From NCBI GenBank assembly GCA_006503475.1, contig RSEH01000373.1:1-33315 (forward strand): 33,315 bases of DNA, written 5' to 3'. The notes below the pieces were generated by a model. It saw only the letters and a list, made by a program, of their open reading frames with translations, was not told the DNA's origin and ran no database searches. A program made the translations under genes and the position numbers. Of this stretch, positions 1-10,948 are shown piece by piece. How positions within the stretch are numbered: the stretch's first letter is position 1; each line of letters begins with the position of its first letter. Source of the DNA: Stentor roeselii. Lineage: Eukaryota; Ciliophora; Heterotrichea; Heterotrichida; Stentoridae.

Positions 1-176
1 CAAATTTCTGAGCCAAAAAATTAATTATGTAGTAGATCTATCTTTTTGATAATGCTTCTCCATTTTTAGGAAATTTTATGATTGAACATCAAGTCAAGTA
101 TTTATAATTATTCTCATTGGAGAGAGGCATTGCTAAAGAAAGGTGGAAATAAGGAAAAACTTCACAAAACTTAAGT
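1..176. repeat. Dispersed repeat R1, copy 1
   Basis: This stretch aligns base by base with 14139-14312. Shared blocks include a start CAAATTTYTGARCCAAAA, then AGATCTATCTTTTT, CATTTTTAGG, TTTATGATTGAA, ATCAAGTSAAGTATTTA and AAAACTTCACAAA. I judge identity at about 75 percent with small indels. Copy 2 lies inside an inverted-repeat element, so copy 1 may be part of a related element whose left end is outside the window. I see no coding potential in it. Confidence 0.7.
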
Positions 177-1140
177 TTTTAAGATTTTTAGTTTTTAAAA
201 GATTTTCAATTACTTTAGTATTAAAACCTAATACAGGCTGCTGATGGAAATTATTTATGTGAAATTTTTACTTTAAACTATTTCATATATGCTTTTAATC
301 AAATTAAAGAACTCATATTTATGATCAAAATAATTCATAATCAATTTTATTTAGTAATATGTTTTAAATTACTTTTTCCTTCAAAAATCACTCTTTAAAT
401 AACTAATAGATGATATTTTATTGAATTATTTGTTTAGAAATAAAAATTTAACTTAAAAGACAAAAGACTATTATTATTAAAGGTTTTATGTATTAAATCT
501 TCCTTCCTTTATATAAATCATCCAAAAAACCATCTATTACTAAATGGAATGAATAGTAATATAAAATATACCCAGTTTTTCACTTACTTGTGTAAAAAGT
601 AAATTTCTGAAAACCAAAAATTATTCCAATGTTGATTACCTACTTATTTGGCATAAGATATAAAAATAAAGATTTCAATGTAAATCAATTGTGCTAATAT
701 GAGTCACAGACCTGATTTTAACATTTCTGCTTGAAAAAAAAAAAAAAAGTTGAAATCCTGACAATCGAGAGTTCAGAAGTGTCCTTTACACAAAGGCAAT
801 CAAATAAACTATAAAAAGTTAAACTTTCTGATCAATAACCAAGTGATACCCATGCAATTAGCAGGAATTCCAATACAAATGAACTCTGCAAGACCTTGGC
901 ATAGATGAAGAACTTTTTCAGCTACTAAAGACTTCACCACTAATTTCCTAGAACTTTGCTTATCAGCAAAAGAGTCCTTATTCAAAACAAAAAGTAACTA
1001 GCTTTCAGTTCAAGTGAACTCTACTGCAAGTGTCCAAGGCTCAGCTTCAATAGACTTCAAAGTCTTTTCTAGTCTTTTGGCACTCAAATTGAGAAAAGTT
1101 CCAGAAAATTTTCAACTTCCTTAGAAGTCGAAATGTTTGA
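177..1140. other. AT-rich intergenic stretch
   Basis: No open frame of note is present. There is a run of about 15 A at 734-748. From about 860 the base composition becomes less AT-rich and short coding-like fragments appear, but none can be joined into a recognisable product. I see no RNA gene here. Confidence 0.5.
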
Positions 1141-1149
1141 CCCTTACGA

Positions 1150-2420
1150 TGTTACTATTATGAACTTTACTTATGAATGGGAATACTGGACAGTAGTAAA
1201 GACAAGTGCAAAGTCGCAGGAAATAGTTACATGATTAAACTTCTCATGAAACAGCCTTGGAACAGCGACTCTTCTGTTCAGTTCGGCTTTAAGAAAAATA
1301 CTTGAGTGACTAAATATGTTCAAAATTCTATAAAACTACTGAAATTACCTAAAATAATTGATTAAACTGCTGTAAAGGTCTGTGATGGCATCTTGCATGT
1401 GCCTTGTATTCAAAGAAACTCTCAAGTAACAAGAAAAGGTACTTAAAGACTGCTAAAATAACAAAGAAATAAATGAAATTGATAATGATGGAATATAAAG
1501 AAGATTATATATAGTTCTTGTTTTATGAACTTAGAGCAGCAGACCTTCTTCAAATGGAGATGAGACTTTTGAAGATGCAATAAATTTGGAATTAGAATTA
1601 CCTGGATTTAAATAATATGATGCAGAAAAAATGCATAATGTGACAGAATCAAGAGAAATAATTATAGCATATGGGAATACTTTAGAAGGTAAAGTACTTG
1701 ATATCTAACAATAAACTTATAGGCGGGGCATATGGCTATAAAAAAGATAGGCTAATAGAAGAACTGAATGAAAAACCTGAAACATTATTTTCAGATTTAT
1801 TTGAGATAGAAAACTGTTTATTAATTGTCCAGAATTATTCGATGCAAGAAATTCGAAATATTTTTTTTGAATGCATTTTGTATCAGAAATATTTAAATCA
1901 GGCCCATCTGCAAATTTTATTGTTATTTAGTGATCAGCTATTGAATGTGACGATGGAAAAGGTCTCAAAAACTTCCTAGAAACTTTTGACAGGATGGCAT
2001 ATTGGTTATAAATCTGAATTGACGAGAAATCTAAACTTGATGATCAGCTGTCCATCTACAAAGAGACTGAGGGTGGAGTAAGTTTCAATAATAAAGTTGA
2101 GAAAAGGAAATACCTCATCAAGTCATCTGGAAATTTAATCTAGTAGTGAATACATCAAATTAGATAAAATGAGCAAATCTAGGGAGCTAGATGATGAGGT
2201 CAATTTATCTCTATTTGCAGTAGAAATAGTAACTCAAGACTTTAAGTGCACTTCTCAAGGTTAACAAACTTATAGCATCAGATGTAAAAAAAAATTGCAT
2301 TGAAATTTCTTCAGAATCCCAGCACTTGATGATTCAATTTAGATATTTCAACGAAAAATTATCAGACCACTAGTAAAAATCCGGTGAATCTCAAGAAGGG
2401 TCTCAAAAGATAATAAATGT
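1150..2420 (+). pseudogene. Decayed unidentified protein gene
   Basis: Fragments in one direction look coding but are broken by stops and frameshifts. The best stretch runs about 1566-1979: codons leading to LELELPGF, an in-frame TAA, YDAEKMHNVTESREIII, then a spliced junction at 1688/1723 into GAYGYKKDRLIEELNEK and on through 1941. Near 1942 the frame shifts to one reading ECDDGKGLKNFLETFDRMAYWL-like residues, followed by TAA and TGA, then a lysine-rich segment to about 2300 with TAG and another shift. Upstream, about 1190-1440 has a similar coding flavour with isolated stops. I do not recognise the family. The 93-codon open frame beginning with TTG at 1698 starts inside the intron, so I treat its real content as an exon from 1723. 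It is most likely a dead gene; an unusual code would remove the TAA/TAG but not the frameshifts. Confidence 0.45.
1689..1722 (+). other. Probable 34-bp spliceosomal intron
   Basis: It starts GTAAAG and ends ATAG, with TCTAAC as a possible branch site about 18 bases before the end. Removing it joins codon TTA GAA G to GC GGG GCA, restoring one frame across two fragments that otherwise lie in different frames (34 is not a multiple of 3). Such short introns are typical of ciliates and some other protists. The host gene is decayed, so splicing may no longer occur. Confidence 0.55.
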
Positions 2421-3306
2421 GATTTAAAAATATTTTATGATAAAATGCTCACGTAGCAGTATTCCAGAATATTTAGATTTACTAAGAGAAGCTGATTCGT
2501 GACTTTTGAGATGCTCGAATTGAATATACAATGATACAATTTCATCACATATATCCATATGAAGATTGATATAAATGAAGCACTCTATTATGTATATGAA
2601 GAAATTTCTCCTGTAAATTGAAGTTCAATTCTTATATATTGAACCCAAGGAATTAAACCCAGGTCATTGAGAGTTTCTAGAGGTCATTTTCCGAGCCATC
2701 AAAACTATCAGGCTCAAAAGAATGCTTAAAAGGGTGGCAATTCAATTTAACTTGTTGAAGAGTTCTGCACAAGCAAGCTCTATTGTTTTTATACGCATCC
2801 GGATTGTGTAAAGAACAATTTTTCAAGAAGCAAGACAAAAATCGATTCATCTACGATTTGCTACCTTTAAAGACCCTTATCTACCCGTCAGTATTGGCTC
2901 TGAATGACATGCTATGCAAACAGATATTAAGATAGATAAAGACTCGACTTTGAATGCTTTGCTTTCAAAATTTTGTTCTTTTGTTTTAATGGCTTTCAGC
3001 TTTTCTTTGAGAAGATTTTAGGAGTTATCGATTTTTTGCATTTTAGAAGTCTTTTCGCTTGCGGCTGTTTCAAGACATTGTTTATAAGTTGCTTTAACTA
3101 AGATAGTAAAATTTAAAGAATTGATTTATAAATATTCTCTGATTTTACTTAGAAATTTAGCTTAAATATACCTTTGTTCGCTTAAGTCTTTCTTTAACAA
3201 CAACAAAAATCAATTCTTAACCTTTATAAAACCCATTTAGTTGTTATAAAATATTCAGATGACACTGAAAGGAAAATTTTGATTAATTCTAAGATTTTTC
3301 TTCAGT
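2421..3306. other. Intergenic stretch without recognisable gene
   Basis: Stops occur in all frames and no frame has consistent coding character beyond about 40 codons. A segment near 2630-2700 superficially recalls part of a tRNA but does not fold as one. Nothing else is supported. Confidence 0.4.
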
Positions 3307-3389
3307 ATTGATTTATGATGCATTACAAATTTAAGTAATTGTGACTTTAAATTGATTTATGATGCATTACAAAATTTAAGTAATTGTGA
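3307..3389. repeat. Tandem duplication, 44-bp period
   Basis: The sequence ATTGATTTATGATGCATTAC and its continuation through TTAAGTAATTGTGA occurs at 3307-3344 and again at 3351-3389, with one extra A in the second copy. It lies 66 bp upstream of the gene A start, in the likely promoter region, so it could duplicate a regulatory site. Confidence 0.85.
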
Positions 3390-3454
3390 ATTCAAAATTT
3401 CCTAATTATATATCCTACCCTGAAACTAATTCAAATATTTATAATAGCCAATAA

Positions 3455-5287
3455 ATGAGCATATCAGAGCCTAGAGTAAAAATTAGCAGTCATTATCAAG
3501 ATCAAGAAAATCTTGAAGGGTGGCTGTATCACTTAGGCGACTTCGAACTTGGGAATCACAAAGAGAGTGTACTCTGCGTAGCATTTTCTAATGATAGAAA
3601 TCTTTTAGCGAGCTCGTCAAAAGACAGGTCTTTGAAGGTTTGGGATTTGATCCAAGGACGAAAAATGCTAACCTGCATTGGCCACAAAGACGAAGTACTG
3701 ACTCTAGCTTTCAACCCAAAGGAAAACATGCTAGCAAGTGGCTCTGCTGACAATTCGATAAAGATCTGGAATCTCCAAACTCAGAAATATACCCAAGACC
3801 TGAATCTTCACAAATCAAATGTGAGTTCAGTTTGTTTTTCTCAAGACGGCCTTTTCCTTATAAGTGCTTCTTGGGATAAAACCGTGAAGATATTCAACAT
3901 GCAGACTGGACTTGAAGAGTTTTCAGTAGCAGCTCATTCTCTTGCAGTAAATTCAGTCGCTCTATCTCCAGATGGAAATCATTTCGCGACAGCTTCTACA
4001 GATAAAACCGTTAAAATTTGGAATTGGTTTTCAAGAGAGGAAATATGCTGCTTTAATGGTCATACGAGTGGAGTGAAATCAATCTGCTTCTCTTTTGACG
4101 GACTTTATATCGCCTCTGGCTCAAATGATAAAAGTGTCAGGGTCTGGAACCTTTTCGAGAAAAGACTGGAATTCATATTGCCTGAAAACAGTGAAGTTGT
4201 AAACTCTGTGAGTTTCTCGCCTTACCTGAATGTTTTGGCCTCTAGTTACAATGACGGAACAATTATTATATGGAATATTCAAGATCAAACAGCACAAAAA
4301 ACCTTGAAGACCGGGTCTGGAGCAGTGAAATCGATTGTATTTTCGAGAGATGGTGATTTTCTCGCATGTGCATCAAATAACAAAGTTCAAATTTATAACT
4401 TTGCTCAGAAATCATTGGTGACCTTCAGAGGAAAAGGTGCGATTTATTTTGTTGCTATGTCTAGTGATATGGAGATTTTAGCTTGTGCAGAAATTTTTGG
4501 AAAAGTTGTGCTTTGGAATGTTAATAATCGAAGAAGGTTTTATACTTTCAGCAGTCAATCTCAGGTTCTAGCTCTTTTGTTCACACCTGATAATGAAAAA
4601 ATCCTGCTAGCTGCTGGAGAACAGATCGAAATCCTTGAAATAAGTAAGAGAAGAATTAGCCTTCGACTTGAGGGTCATGTTGATACTGTTGAATCAATTT
4701 CGCTTTCAGCTGATGGTCGAACATTACTCTCAGGAAGCAAGGATAATAAAATAAAAATCTGGGATTCTGATTCAAAAAAGAACTATACAGTCTCAGGACA
4801 TAAAGATTTGGTGAGATGTGTAGTACTCTCAAATGACGGACAACTTTTTGCAAGTGCCTCGCATGACAACACCGTCAAAATTTGGTCTCTTGAAAAAAGA
4901 AATTTAAAAATTACATTTAGAGGCCATGAAGCAGCAGTGAATTCAGTAAGCCTTTCGAGTGACTCTAGTCTTGTTGCAAGTGGTTCCGAAGATACAACTG
5001 TCAGACTATGGAGCATAAAAAAGAAAACAATGGAAAAAATTTTTTATGGTCATTCAAAAAATGTTTTATCTGTCATTTTTAGTCCTGATGACAAGTTTAT
5101 AGTGAGTGCCTCGATGGACTGCATAATTAAACTCTGGAGTATCGGTCAAAAAGATTTAGTGGCAACATTATCAGAGCATACTGGACCGGTGTCATCACTG
5201 AGCTTCTCTGCAGACGGCAAAAAAATTATTTCAGGTTCATTGGACGGAACAGCAAAACTTTGGGACTATTTTAATAGATTTGGTTAG
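3455..5287 (+). CDS. Gene A: 14-blade WD40 repeat protein
   Basis: A 610-residue protein made almost entirely of WD40 repeats; I count 14, which would build two seven-bladed beta-propellers. Typical blade signatures are S-V-x-F-S-x-D-G, L-A-S-x-S-x-D-x-x-V-K-I-W and G-H. Blades 7-9 (about residues 287-400) are the most degenerate. The first 45 residues lack repeats but contain GDFELG immediately before blade 1, matching GDFEIG at the same place in gene D, so A and D share ancestry in the N-terminal half. A stops after blade 14 and has no channel, no signal peptide and no membrane helix, so it should be cytosolic. WD40 propellers are protein-interaction platforms; the partner is unknown. The ATG follows CCAATAA, the A-rich start context also seen at gene D. 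The stop is TAG. Internally it is less repetitive than D, suggesting an older copy. Confidence 0.9.
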   Translation: MSISEPRVKISSHYQDQENLEGWLYHLGDFELGNHKESVLCVAFSNDRNLLASSSKDRSLKVWDLIQGRKMLTCIGHKDEVLTLAFNPKENMLASGSADNSIKIWNLQTQKYTQDLNLHKSNVSSVCFSQDGLFLISASWDKTVKIFNMQTGLEEFSVAAHSLAVNSVALSPDGNHFATASTDKTVKIWNWFSREEICCFNGHTSGVKSICFSFDGLYIASGSNDKSVRVWNLFEKRLEFILPENSEVVNSVSFSPYLNVLASSYNDGTIIIWNIQDQTAQKTLKTGSGAVKSIVFSRDGDFLACASNNKVQIYNFAQKSLVTFRGKGAIYFVAMSSDMEILACAEIFGKVVLWNVNNRRRFYTFSSQSQVLALLFTPDNEKILLAAGEQIEILEISKRRISLRLEGHVDTVESISLSADGRTLLSGSKDNKIKIWDSDSKKNYTVSGHKDLVRCVVLSNDGQLFASASHDNTVKIWSLEKRNLKITFRGHEAAVNSVSLSSDSSLVASGSEDTTVRLWSIKKKTMEKIFYGHSKNVLSVIFSPDDKFIVSASMDCIIKLWSIGQKDLVATLSEHTGPVSSLSFSADGKKIISGSLDGTAKLWDYFNRFG

Positions 5288-5290
5288 TTA

Positions 5291-6800
5291 AAAACATTAG
5301 TGAGGATTTCTTTTAGTATAAATTTTGAAAGATTGAATTGCTGGAATAAATTTTGATTGAATGATTATATCAGAATTTTATTCCTGGTATTTTATTTTCT
5401 AATGGATTGTTTGAAAAATCAAGTTATAAACTGCTGAAAATAAATAGTAGCAAACTGAATAATAAGTTGTTAAATATGAAAAATCTTATCCAAGGGAAAA
5501 TAATTCATTCACAATCTGATTGAATTACAAAGTTCTCATGTTAAAAGATATGATAAAAATGATGATTGATTTAGGCCTTGCAATCAATTTCATCCAGTCT
5601 CAAGATCTGCAAATCTATTTATAACAGCCGTATAGATCAGACCTTTTTAAAACTTAATCATCTTTTTAAAACATTTTAGAATCTCAATTCCCAGATAACC
5701 TTATCAAAATAGTAGAGGTTGCTCACTTAATCCTTAACATAGATAATCTTTTTATATCAGAGCCAGATGTCGACTACATTGTCAAAAATATGAACTAAAT
5801 AGCCTTTCAAGTTTTAAATTTCTGAAATCTATTGAATTCAACAGTCAATGATGGCCTTTAGTCTTTCAGAGCTCGGCTTAAAGGTCTTTGTTAAAGGCTC
5901 AAGCTAGTAAAATATCCAAAATCATTCACTTTCCTTTGAAATCCAGGAAAAGCTATTTTAAACAAGGGGGTCACTGAATTAGTTGTCTTCATTGACAATT
6001 GCTGCAGTCTTCTCAACTGGTCTAATTTCTGACTTATTCTTATATTAGTCTCTCCCTAATATCTATAAAAAGCCAGATATCAAATATAATAAATATTCAG
6101 TGAGATTTAATATAATTCGTTCTTTAATCTTCGATACTTGAGCCATATTTCTTCGTTGTAAACTATTTAAGTTTTAAAAGATATTAGTACCAGAACAAGA
6201 GTTGCTTCCAGATCTTAAACGAATTTTCTAATGACATTTAAATTTCTTAAGTGTTCTCGCTGGTTTGATTTCCGGTTTGGCTCAATTTTCGGAAGTTGTA
6301 AGAATGTTGTGTTAGATATATTCTTAAGGTTCTGCATATAAATGATATGCCTATTTCATATTTAATAAAATCAATCAAGTATAAATGGGATAAAGATATC
6401 CAACACAGACAAATTTTTTAAGCTATAATTCGTTCACTTAATACTTTTTGATGATTAAATAAATTGTAAAGTATAAAGGTCTTTTAAGATTAATGCAGAA
6501 TACAGAATAGATAAACTCCATTTATTATCATTCCTTGAATATCAATATCATAATTATTTAATCTTGCTAGTTAAGTGAAAATATCTAAACTATCTAAAAA
6601 TTGTAATAGTTTATAAGCATAAATATTAAAGGAATAAAATAAATTGAACTTTAATAATTAAAAGCTGCAATCTAACTAGTTCTAGTTAAGTTCAATACTA
6701 TTAAAGTGTTTTTAATTATCAATAAAGAGAATTTATTAATTAGCTATCAAATATATATCTATTGAAATAACTCTTAAATCAAATATGCATCTCCAGCCTA
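5291..6800. other. AT-rich intergenic stretch
   Basis: This is downstream of gene A. All frames are closed by frequent stops and I see no domain, RNA gene or strong repeat. There is no continuation of a channel module after the gene A stop, so A does not look like a D-type gene truncated by a single nonsense mutation. Confidence 0.5.
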
Positions 6801-6814
6801 AATCAAAGTTTTAA

Positions 6815-7198
6815 AAGGAATAAAGCAGATCAGTTGGGGGCTAAACCATTCATAAGCAATAACCAGCGAAAATGTGATAATAGTTTTGCACTTCTGTTGG
6901 AGCGATCAACTGGGATGCGTTATAAAAGAAATCCTATTCAAGCCAACATCAATTCTAACCCAAGTGGACTGAAAAGAGGTGAATGCGGTCACAAGCACAA
7001 AGTAGCAGTTTCAGTCGATTGACTTACCGCTTGAGAGAAGAAACAAGACCCAAAGTTGTTAACTTAGTAAAACTTAAAAGCTTAGAAGACATAAAGATAA
7101 AGAAGGTGCTCACAAGTGAAAGCTACTCGGCAGTCATGGTCGAGAAGGGAAAACAATCTAATGTACCGAAGAATCGCTTCAGAAAAACAACCTGAAGA
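6815..7198 (+). pseudogene. Short coding-like frames, unidentified
   Basis: Two overlapping plus-strand frames (6834-7022 and 6983-7195, 62 and 70 codons) have more balanced base composition than the flanks and are rich in Lys and Arg. Neither resembles a family I know. They sit at the start of the decayed region and may be remnants of one gene separated by a frameshift near 6983-7020. Either could be chance. Confidence 0.2.
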
Positions 7199-8018
7199 AT
7201 TCTATCAAAAGTCCTCCCAATACCTCTGAATGAAAACTGCAGGACTTAGCCCTTGGTAGGTATCATGACTGTCTCGTCACCGACCAGGGCAAGGTCTACA
7301 ACGGGAGGGTCGGTAACCTGCTTTAAATGAAAGAAGTCCATCAGAAGCCCTTTGACTACAACCTCTCTACTTGACTCACTTTCTGTGCAACCTGGAAGGT
7401 GAAACTTTGGAGCAAGGCATTCAAAAACTTCTTGATGAATAGTCACAGTAGTCAAAAGAAGATAATTTAAGAAAAGTTGACTAGTAGATATTGATGAAGT
7501 TCAATGAATGTATTGATATGTTCCTGGATATCACTGACAAGGAACGCGATCAACAGGTTTTTATGAACTGCATAACAACTCAATCGTGTTAAACAGAACA
7601 ATTTTAATGAAAAATTGTCCTCAACAACCTTTGAGGAGAAGAAGTGTCGAAAAGACAGTCTGGCTGAGTGATTTGATCATCACTTATCAAATCATTGTTG
7701 TTTTTCGTTAAACTCTTGTCAATTATCTTAAAAGAAGAGCGAAAACTTGGGATTTTAATATGATTTTTTGTGAGATGGAAAGCGATAAGAGAAAGATTAT
7801 ACAGCTGTTTACTTATTGAGACTTTTACTGAAAAATAAAACTTGAATAACTCTGACCTTGCCTATCCTCAGTTCGTTTATAAAAGCGAGTGGAAAATTTA
7901 CAGAGAAATTATCTGAAGATCTGATTCTTTTCTAAAGATCTTAATATCAAGCACTGAAGACAAGATGATCTTCAGCAAGATAGCCTACGATACCATTCAT
8001 TAGCTTTGAAATCTCGTT
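7199..8018 (+). pseudogene. Decayed coding region, unidentified
   Basis: From about 7240 to 7450 a plus-strand frame reads coding-like residues including CLVTDQGKVYNGRVGNLL and KPFDYNL, broken by one TAA and one TGA. A minus-strand frame of 69 codons (7246-7455) overlaps it and is probably a shadow. Around 7497-7580 another plus frame reads FNECIDMFLDITDKERDQQ before several stops. The D-x-G motif recalls an integrase core only weakly, and the partner catalytic residues are not evident, so I assign no family. Confidence 0.25.
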
Positions 8019-8794
8019 CGCAACGACGAGTTCAGAATCGACCAGGACCCAACGGAACTTCGAGACTTCAGTAAAACATCAAACTCACAGCCTATCATTC
8101 AAACTAAAAGCATCATAAGTTCTTCCAGTGAGATCCCCAAGAAGTTCATCAGACAATCCATCAATTTTTCAAACATCACTCACTTCATTACCAAGACTTC
8201 CTGGCAATAACATCAACTTTTTTCGATATTAACTGCAACAATTTCCAGAACTTAACAGCACTGCCATAGCTCTATTAATACTATGCTCAAAATCATTTTT
8301 AAACCACTTTGGATCGCTTTAAAGAACCCTGAAGATTTTGGATACTGAAAGACATTCAGTTCCTCAACCGTGAGAATAACTTCAGGTCTTCGTCTGTCAC
8401 AGTCAAGTTCTTTGATGGGAATTCCTGGAAGAGGTGGCTTACTGATATTAACATCTTTTTGAACCAGAATAAATACGGGGATTAAGAAAACTTGTTGGAG
8501 AAGATCCTCATGATTGCAGGAGAACTTGGAGTACCTCCAGGTGCTTTTGTTGATTCACTTGAGCCTTTTGATTAGGATATTTCTGTTAATGGCGCCAGCT
8601 TGCTGGCGCTTCACCGAATCACTGAGAAAAACATTGAGAAACTCCAGGTCAGCATCAGCTATGAATCACTTGGGATGATTGTCAAAGGAATCAGTAACAT
8701 CAATGACTCTTAGGAAGAGGAAAAAAAGTTAATCTAGGCTTTTTACCAGGCCGCTGAGGCAGGACCAGTCGCTGGACTGATGTTCTGCTTGTGA
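8019..8794 (+). pseudogene. Decayed gene with TAA/TAG at possible Gln sites
   Basis: Two consecutive coding-like pieces. Piece one (8019-8348) stays open for 108 codons except for two TAA codons. After a one-base shift near 8345, piece two (8345-8794) runs 149 codons interrupted only by four TAA/TAG codons before TGA. Its residues include FFDGNSWKRWLTDINIFLNQ, ILMIAGELGVPPGAF and AEAGPVAGLMF. Several interruptions lie in contexts where Gln would read naturally, such as NDS-stop-EEEKKLI-stop-AFYQ. I do not recognise the protein; a gag-like or other structural protein of a mobile element is possible but unsupported. Base composition is visibly richer in G+C than the flanks, as expected of former coding DNA. 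Confidence 0.35.
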
Positions 8795-9373
8795 AATACT
8801 GATTTTATATGAAATGGCAGCAAGTAACTACAAATAAGTCATCGAAATCTACGACCCGATGCCTCCGACTCTTCAGAAGCCACCCTGATAAGCATTTTAG
8901 CCACAGGTCCTAAAAATCAGAAAAAAGGGAAATTTATGATTTTATCTAGATTCTACCAAGAAGCCTGTTCAGTTTATTTGAAGGACTTTTCAGTTTTTAA
9001 AAAGTAATGATTTGATTTCAAATGTCGATACCGTAAATTCACCTGCTATCAGAATAATAAGTGATAATATTCAACTGATTAACAAGGACTCTTAAGAAGC
9101 CGATAGAGAATAAATGCTGTTGAAAATGGAAGAAACTGTTTTTTCGAGTATCACAGGAGGATCAAACATAGCAAGTTGCAGGGGAAAATCTCGAAATCTC
9201 TGGATATTTGTATTCATTAATCAGAAGAAAATTAGAAGAAAGTCGATTGAATGATAAAAACTCTACTTTAACCTAAACTACTGAGCAAGCAACTTTGAAG
9301 TTGAACGGTTTTCCGACTCAGCCACTTTTTCGATACTTCTGAACAAAAAACCGAATACACCAACAAAAAAGAC
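8795..9373. other. Degenerate stretch between decayed coding pieces
   Basis: Stops are frequent in all frames. Isolated runs of coding character occur, for example around 9115-9230, but they cannot be joined. This is probably part of the same decayed unit as its neighbours. Confidence 0.3.
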
Positions 9374-9890
9374 ATGAGCCTCAATTTATTTGAAAATCTA
9401 ACTCATGAAATGAAAGACGCACTTCGAGGCTTCATGAAAAGGTCGCTAAACAAGCATAAGAAAATTATGATTGACTACACATTGTCAGGTCCTTATCTCT
9501 CAAAAAACATTGTCTTTTCATTTGAAATCGACTCAGGTTTTACTCATCATCTTGCAAGATAAACATCTGTGAAAGAGACGAGTTCCGAGAAGAAGAAGTG
9601 CTTTTATATGAAAAAGTCACTGATAAGCACATCATTTATATGTGTGAAGAGCTGAAAACTGCTAAAGAGGCAAAAGATCTGAGGTAAAGTGCATTTAGAT
9701 TCAACCTTCCTCAGAAAGAAGGACCGCTTAAGATTGAAATCTCGACTTTTGAGCTTGTTGGAGAAATCGAGACAAAATATCGGCCTATGTTCAGAAAATG
9801 AAACTTAGTGAAAATACTGTTGTTTATAAACCTGTGATTAATGATGAAGATGATTAAATCAAACGATTGAAATCAGACCGGATTAATTGT
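9374..9890 (+). pseudogene. Decayed gene, about 170 codons, unidentified
   Basis: Three frames chain together. 9374-9553 begins with ATG and reads MSLNLFENLTHEMKDALRG and onward. A shift near 9553 leads into a frame open to 9799 except for one TAA, with ICERDEFREEEVLLYEKV, IIYMCEELKTAKEAKDL and IEISTFELVGEIETKY. A further shift at 9797 leads to KMKLSENTVVYKPVINDEDD and TAA. Codon character is clearly protein-like over the whole length: only one stop falls in about 77 codons of the central piece. I know of no matching family. Two single-base shifts make it a pseudogene unless the assembly is wrong. Confidence 0.45.
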
Positions 9891-10065
9891 TTATATTTTT
9901 AGATATGAACCCTGCACGTTTTCAACTAAGGATCATTGGAATCGCGAATATTATCTGTTTATTGTTCATGAATTTCATTCTTTGTTTGACAAATGGGCAG
10001 AAGTGCATGATTATCAGCTTTCTTTGTGAGAAGTTTATATTGAAGAGTTTGGTGGGTGGAATCAA

Positions 10066-10413
10066 ATGGGAGATGTTAAAAAGATGAGCACCAATAATAA
10101 TATTGACAAGTTTTCAGATATAAGCGAGGACTGTAAGGCTATCAAAAACTATGAAATGGAAGGGATTTCGGTTAGGGTTCTAGAGTTCGATGATATCGAA
10201 GTAAGTTGTGATGGAAACTGCTTCTATCGAATATTAATGATTATTGGGAGAGAATTGATCTTTCTTTTATTTTTACTGATTCGCTCTACTAACGAGAAGT
10301 CTTCCATCCACAGAACACGCAACAATAAGAATTCAAAGTTTCAATCTTATTCTAACCTAGTTCTTAACGTTTTTAGTATCAATTATCATCATAAAATCAA
10401 AGATATTCAATAA
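10066..10413 (+). pseudogene. OTU-like cysteine protease fragment
   Basis: A 115-codon frame whose first half contains IEVSCDGNCFYRILM. The core D-G-N-C-F-Y-R matches the catalytic Asp/Cys motif at the start of OTU deubiquitinase domains, where Cys is the nucleophile. The expected remainder of the fold, about 100 residues ending in a catalytic His, is missing: after IIGREL the frame becomes hydrophobic and then Asn/Ser-rich and stops. OTU domains occur in cellular deubiquitinases and in many protist mobile elements. The frame overlaps, in another frame, a 66-codon frame (9887-10087) without recognisable content. I read this as the truncated N-terminal part of an OTU domain in a decayed element. 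Confidence 0.45.
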
Positions 10414-10948
10414 GCTACATAATTCATTTGCATAAATGATTAAAACTGATTATACCACTTTTTTTGTAATGAAAAATATACAAAACAAGTTAAAGTTTCA
10501 TTACTTGCAACCAAGTTCTTCAAGAATTTTTAAAAATGATTCAAAAGACCTGCTTCTCTGACTTGAAATCAATATTCAATAAGAAAATGATGTGAGCCAG
10601 AATTCAAACGACAATAATTACTATTAATAACTTACTCTTGTTAAGGTGCACATCACCTATTCGAAGGTTGCTAAGTTAAAATTTGAATCTAAGTAGTTCA
10701 AACTAAGCAAGCAAAAGAATTTATATAAAAATACTCTTAAATAGGCTCGATGAAACCATTTGAAAAGAAAATTTTAAAATATTGAGACAAGTTTTTATTT
10801 ATGATTTGAAACTAATATCATTGAATAAGCAGATAAATTAGAATCCTACCTAGCGTTAGCAAATTCACCTAGTACTTGAGTTCAACATCATGTGACACGC
10901 TAATCTCATCAATTTCTCAGAACCTAACTTTAATTTCCTTCTCACTTT
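10414..10948. other. AT-rich degenerate stretch
   Basis: There is no sustained frame on either strand and no domain is visible. Short plus-strand pieces may be former coding sequence. Confidence 0.3.

Noticed and set aside
2630-2700. tRNA-like sequence on the minus strand (GGGTTTAATTCC)
   Set aside because: The T-loop lacks the invariant C, and the acceptor ends do not pair.
3556-5016. Three minus-strand frames inside gene A
   Set aside because: Shadows of the WD40 codons; no independent start context or recognisable content.
7240-7460. Retroviral-type integrase core
   Set aside because: Only a D-x-G motif is visible; the other catalytic acids and the zinc-binding motif are not, so the match is too weak.
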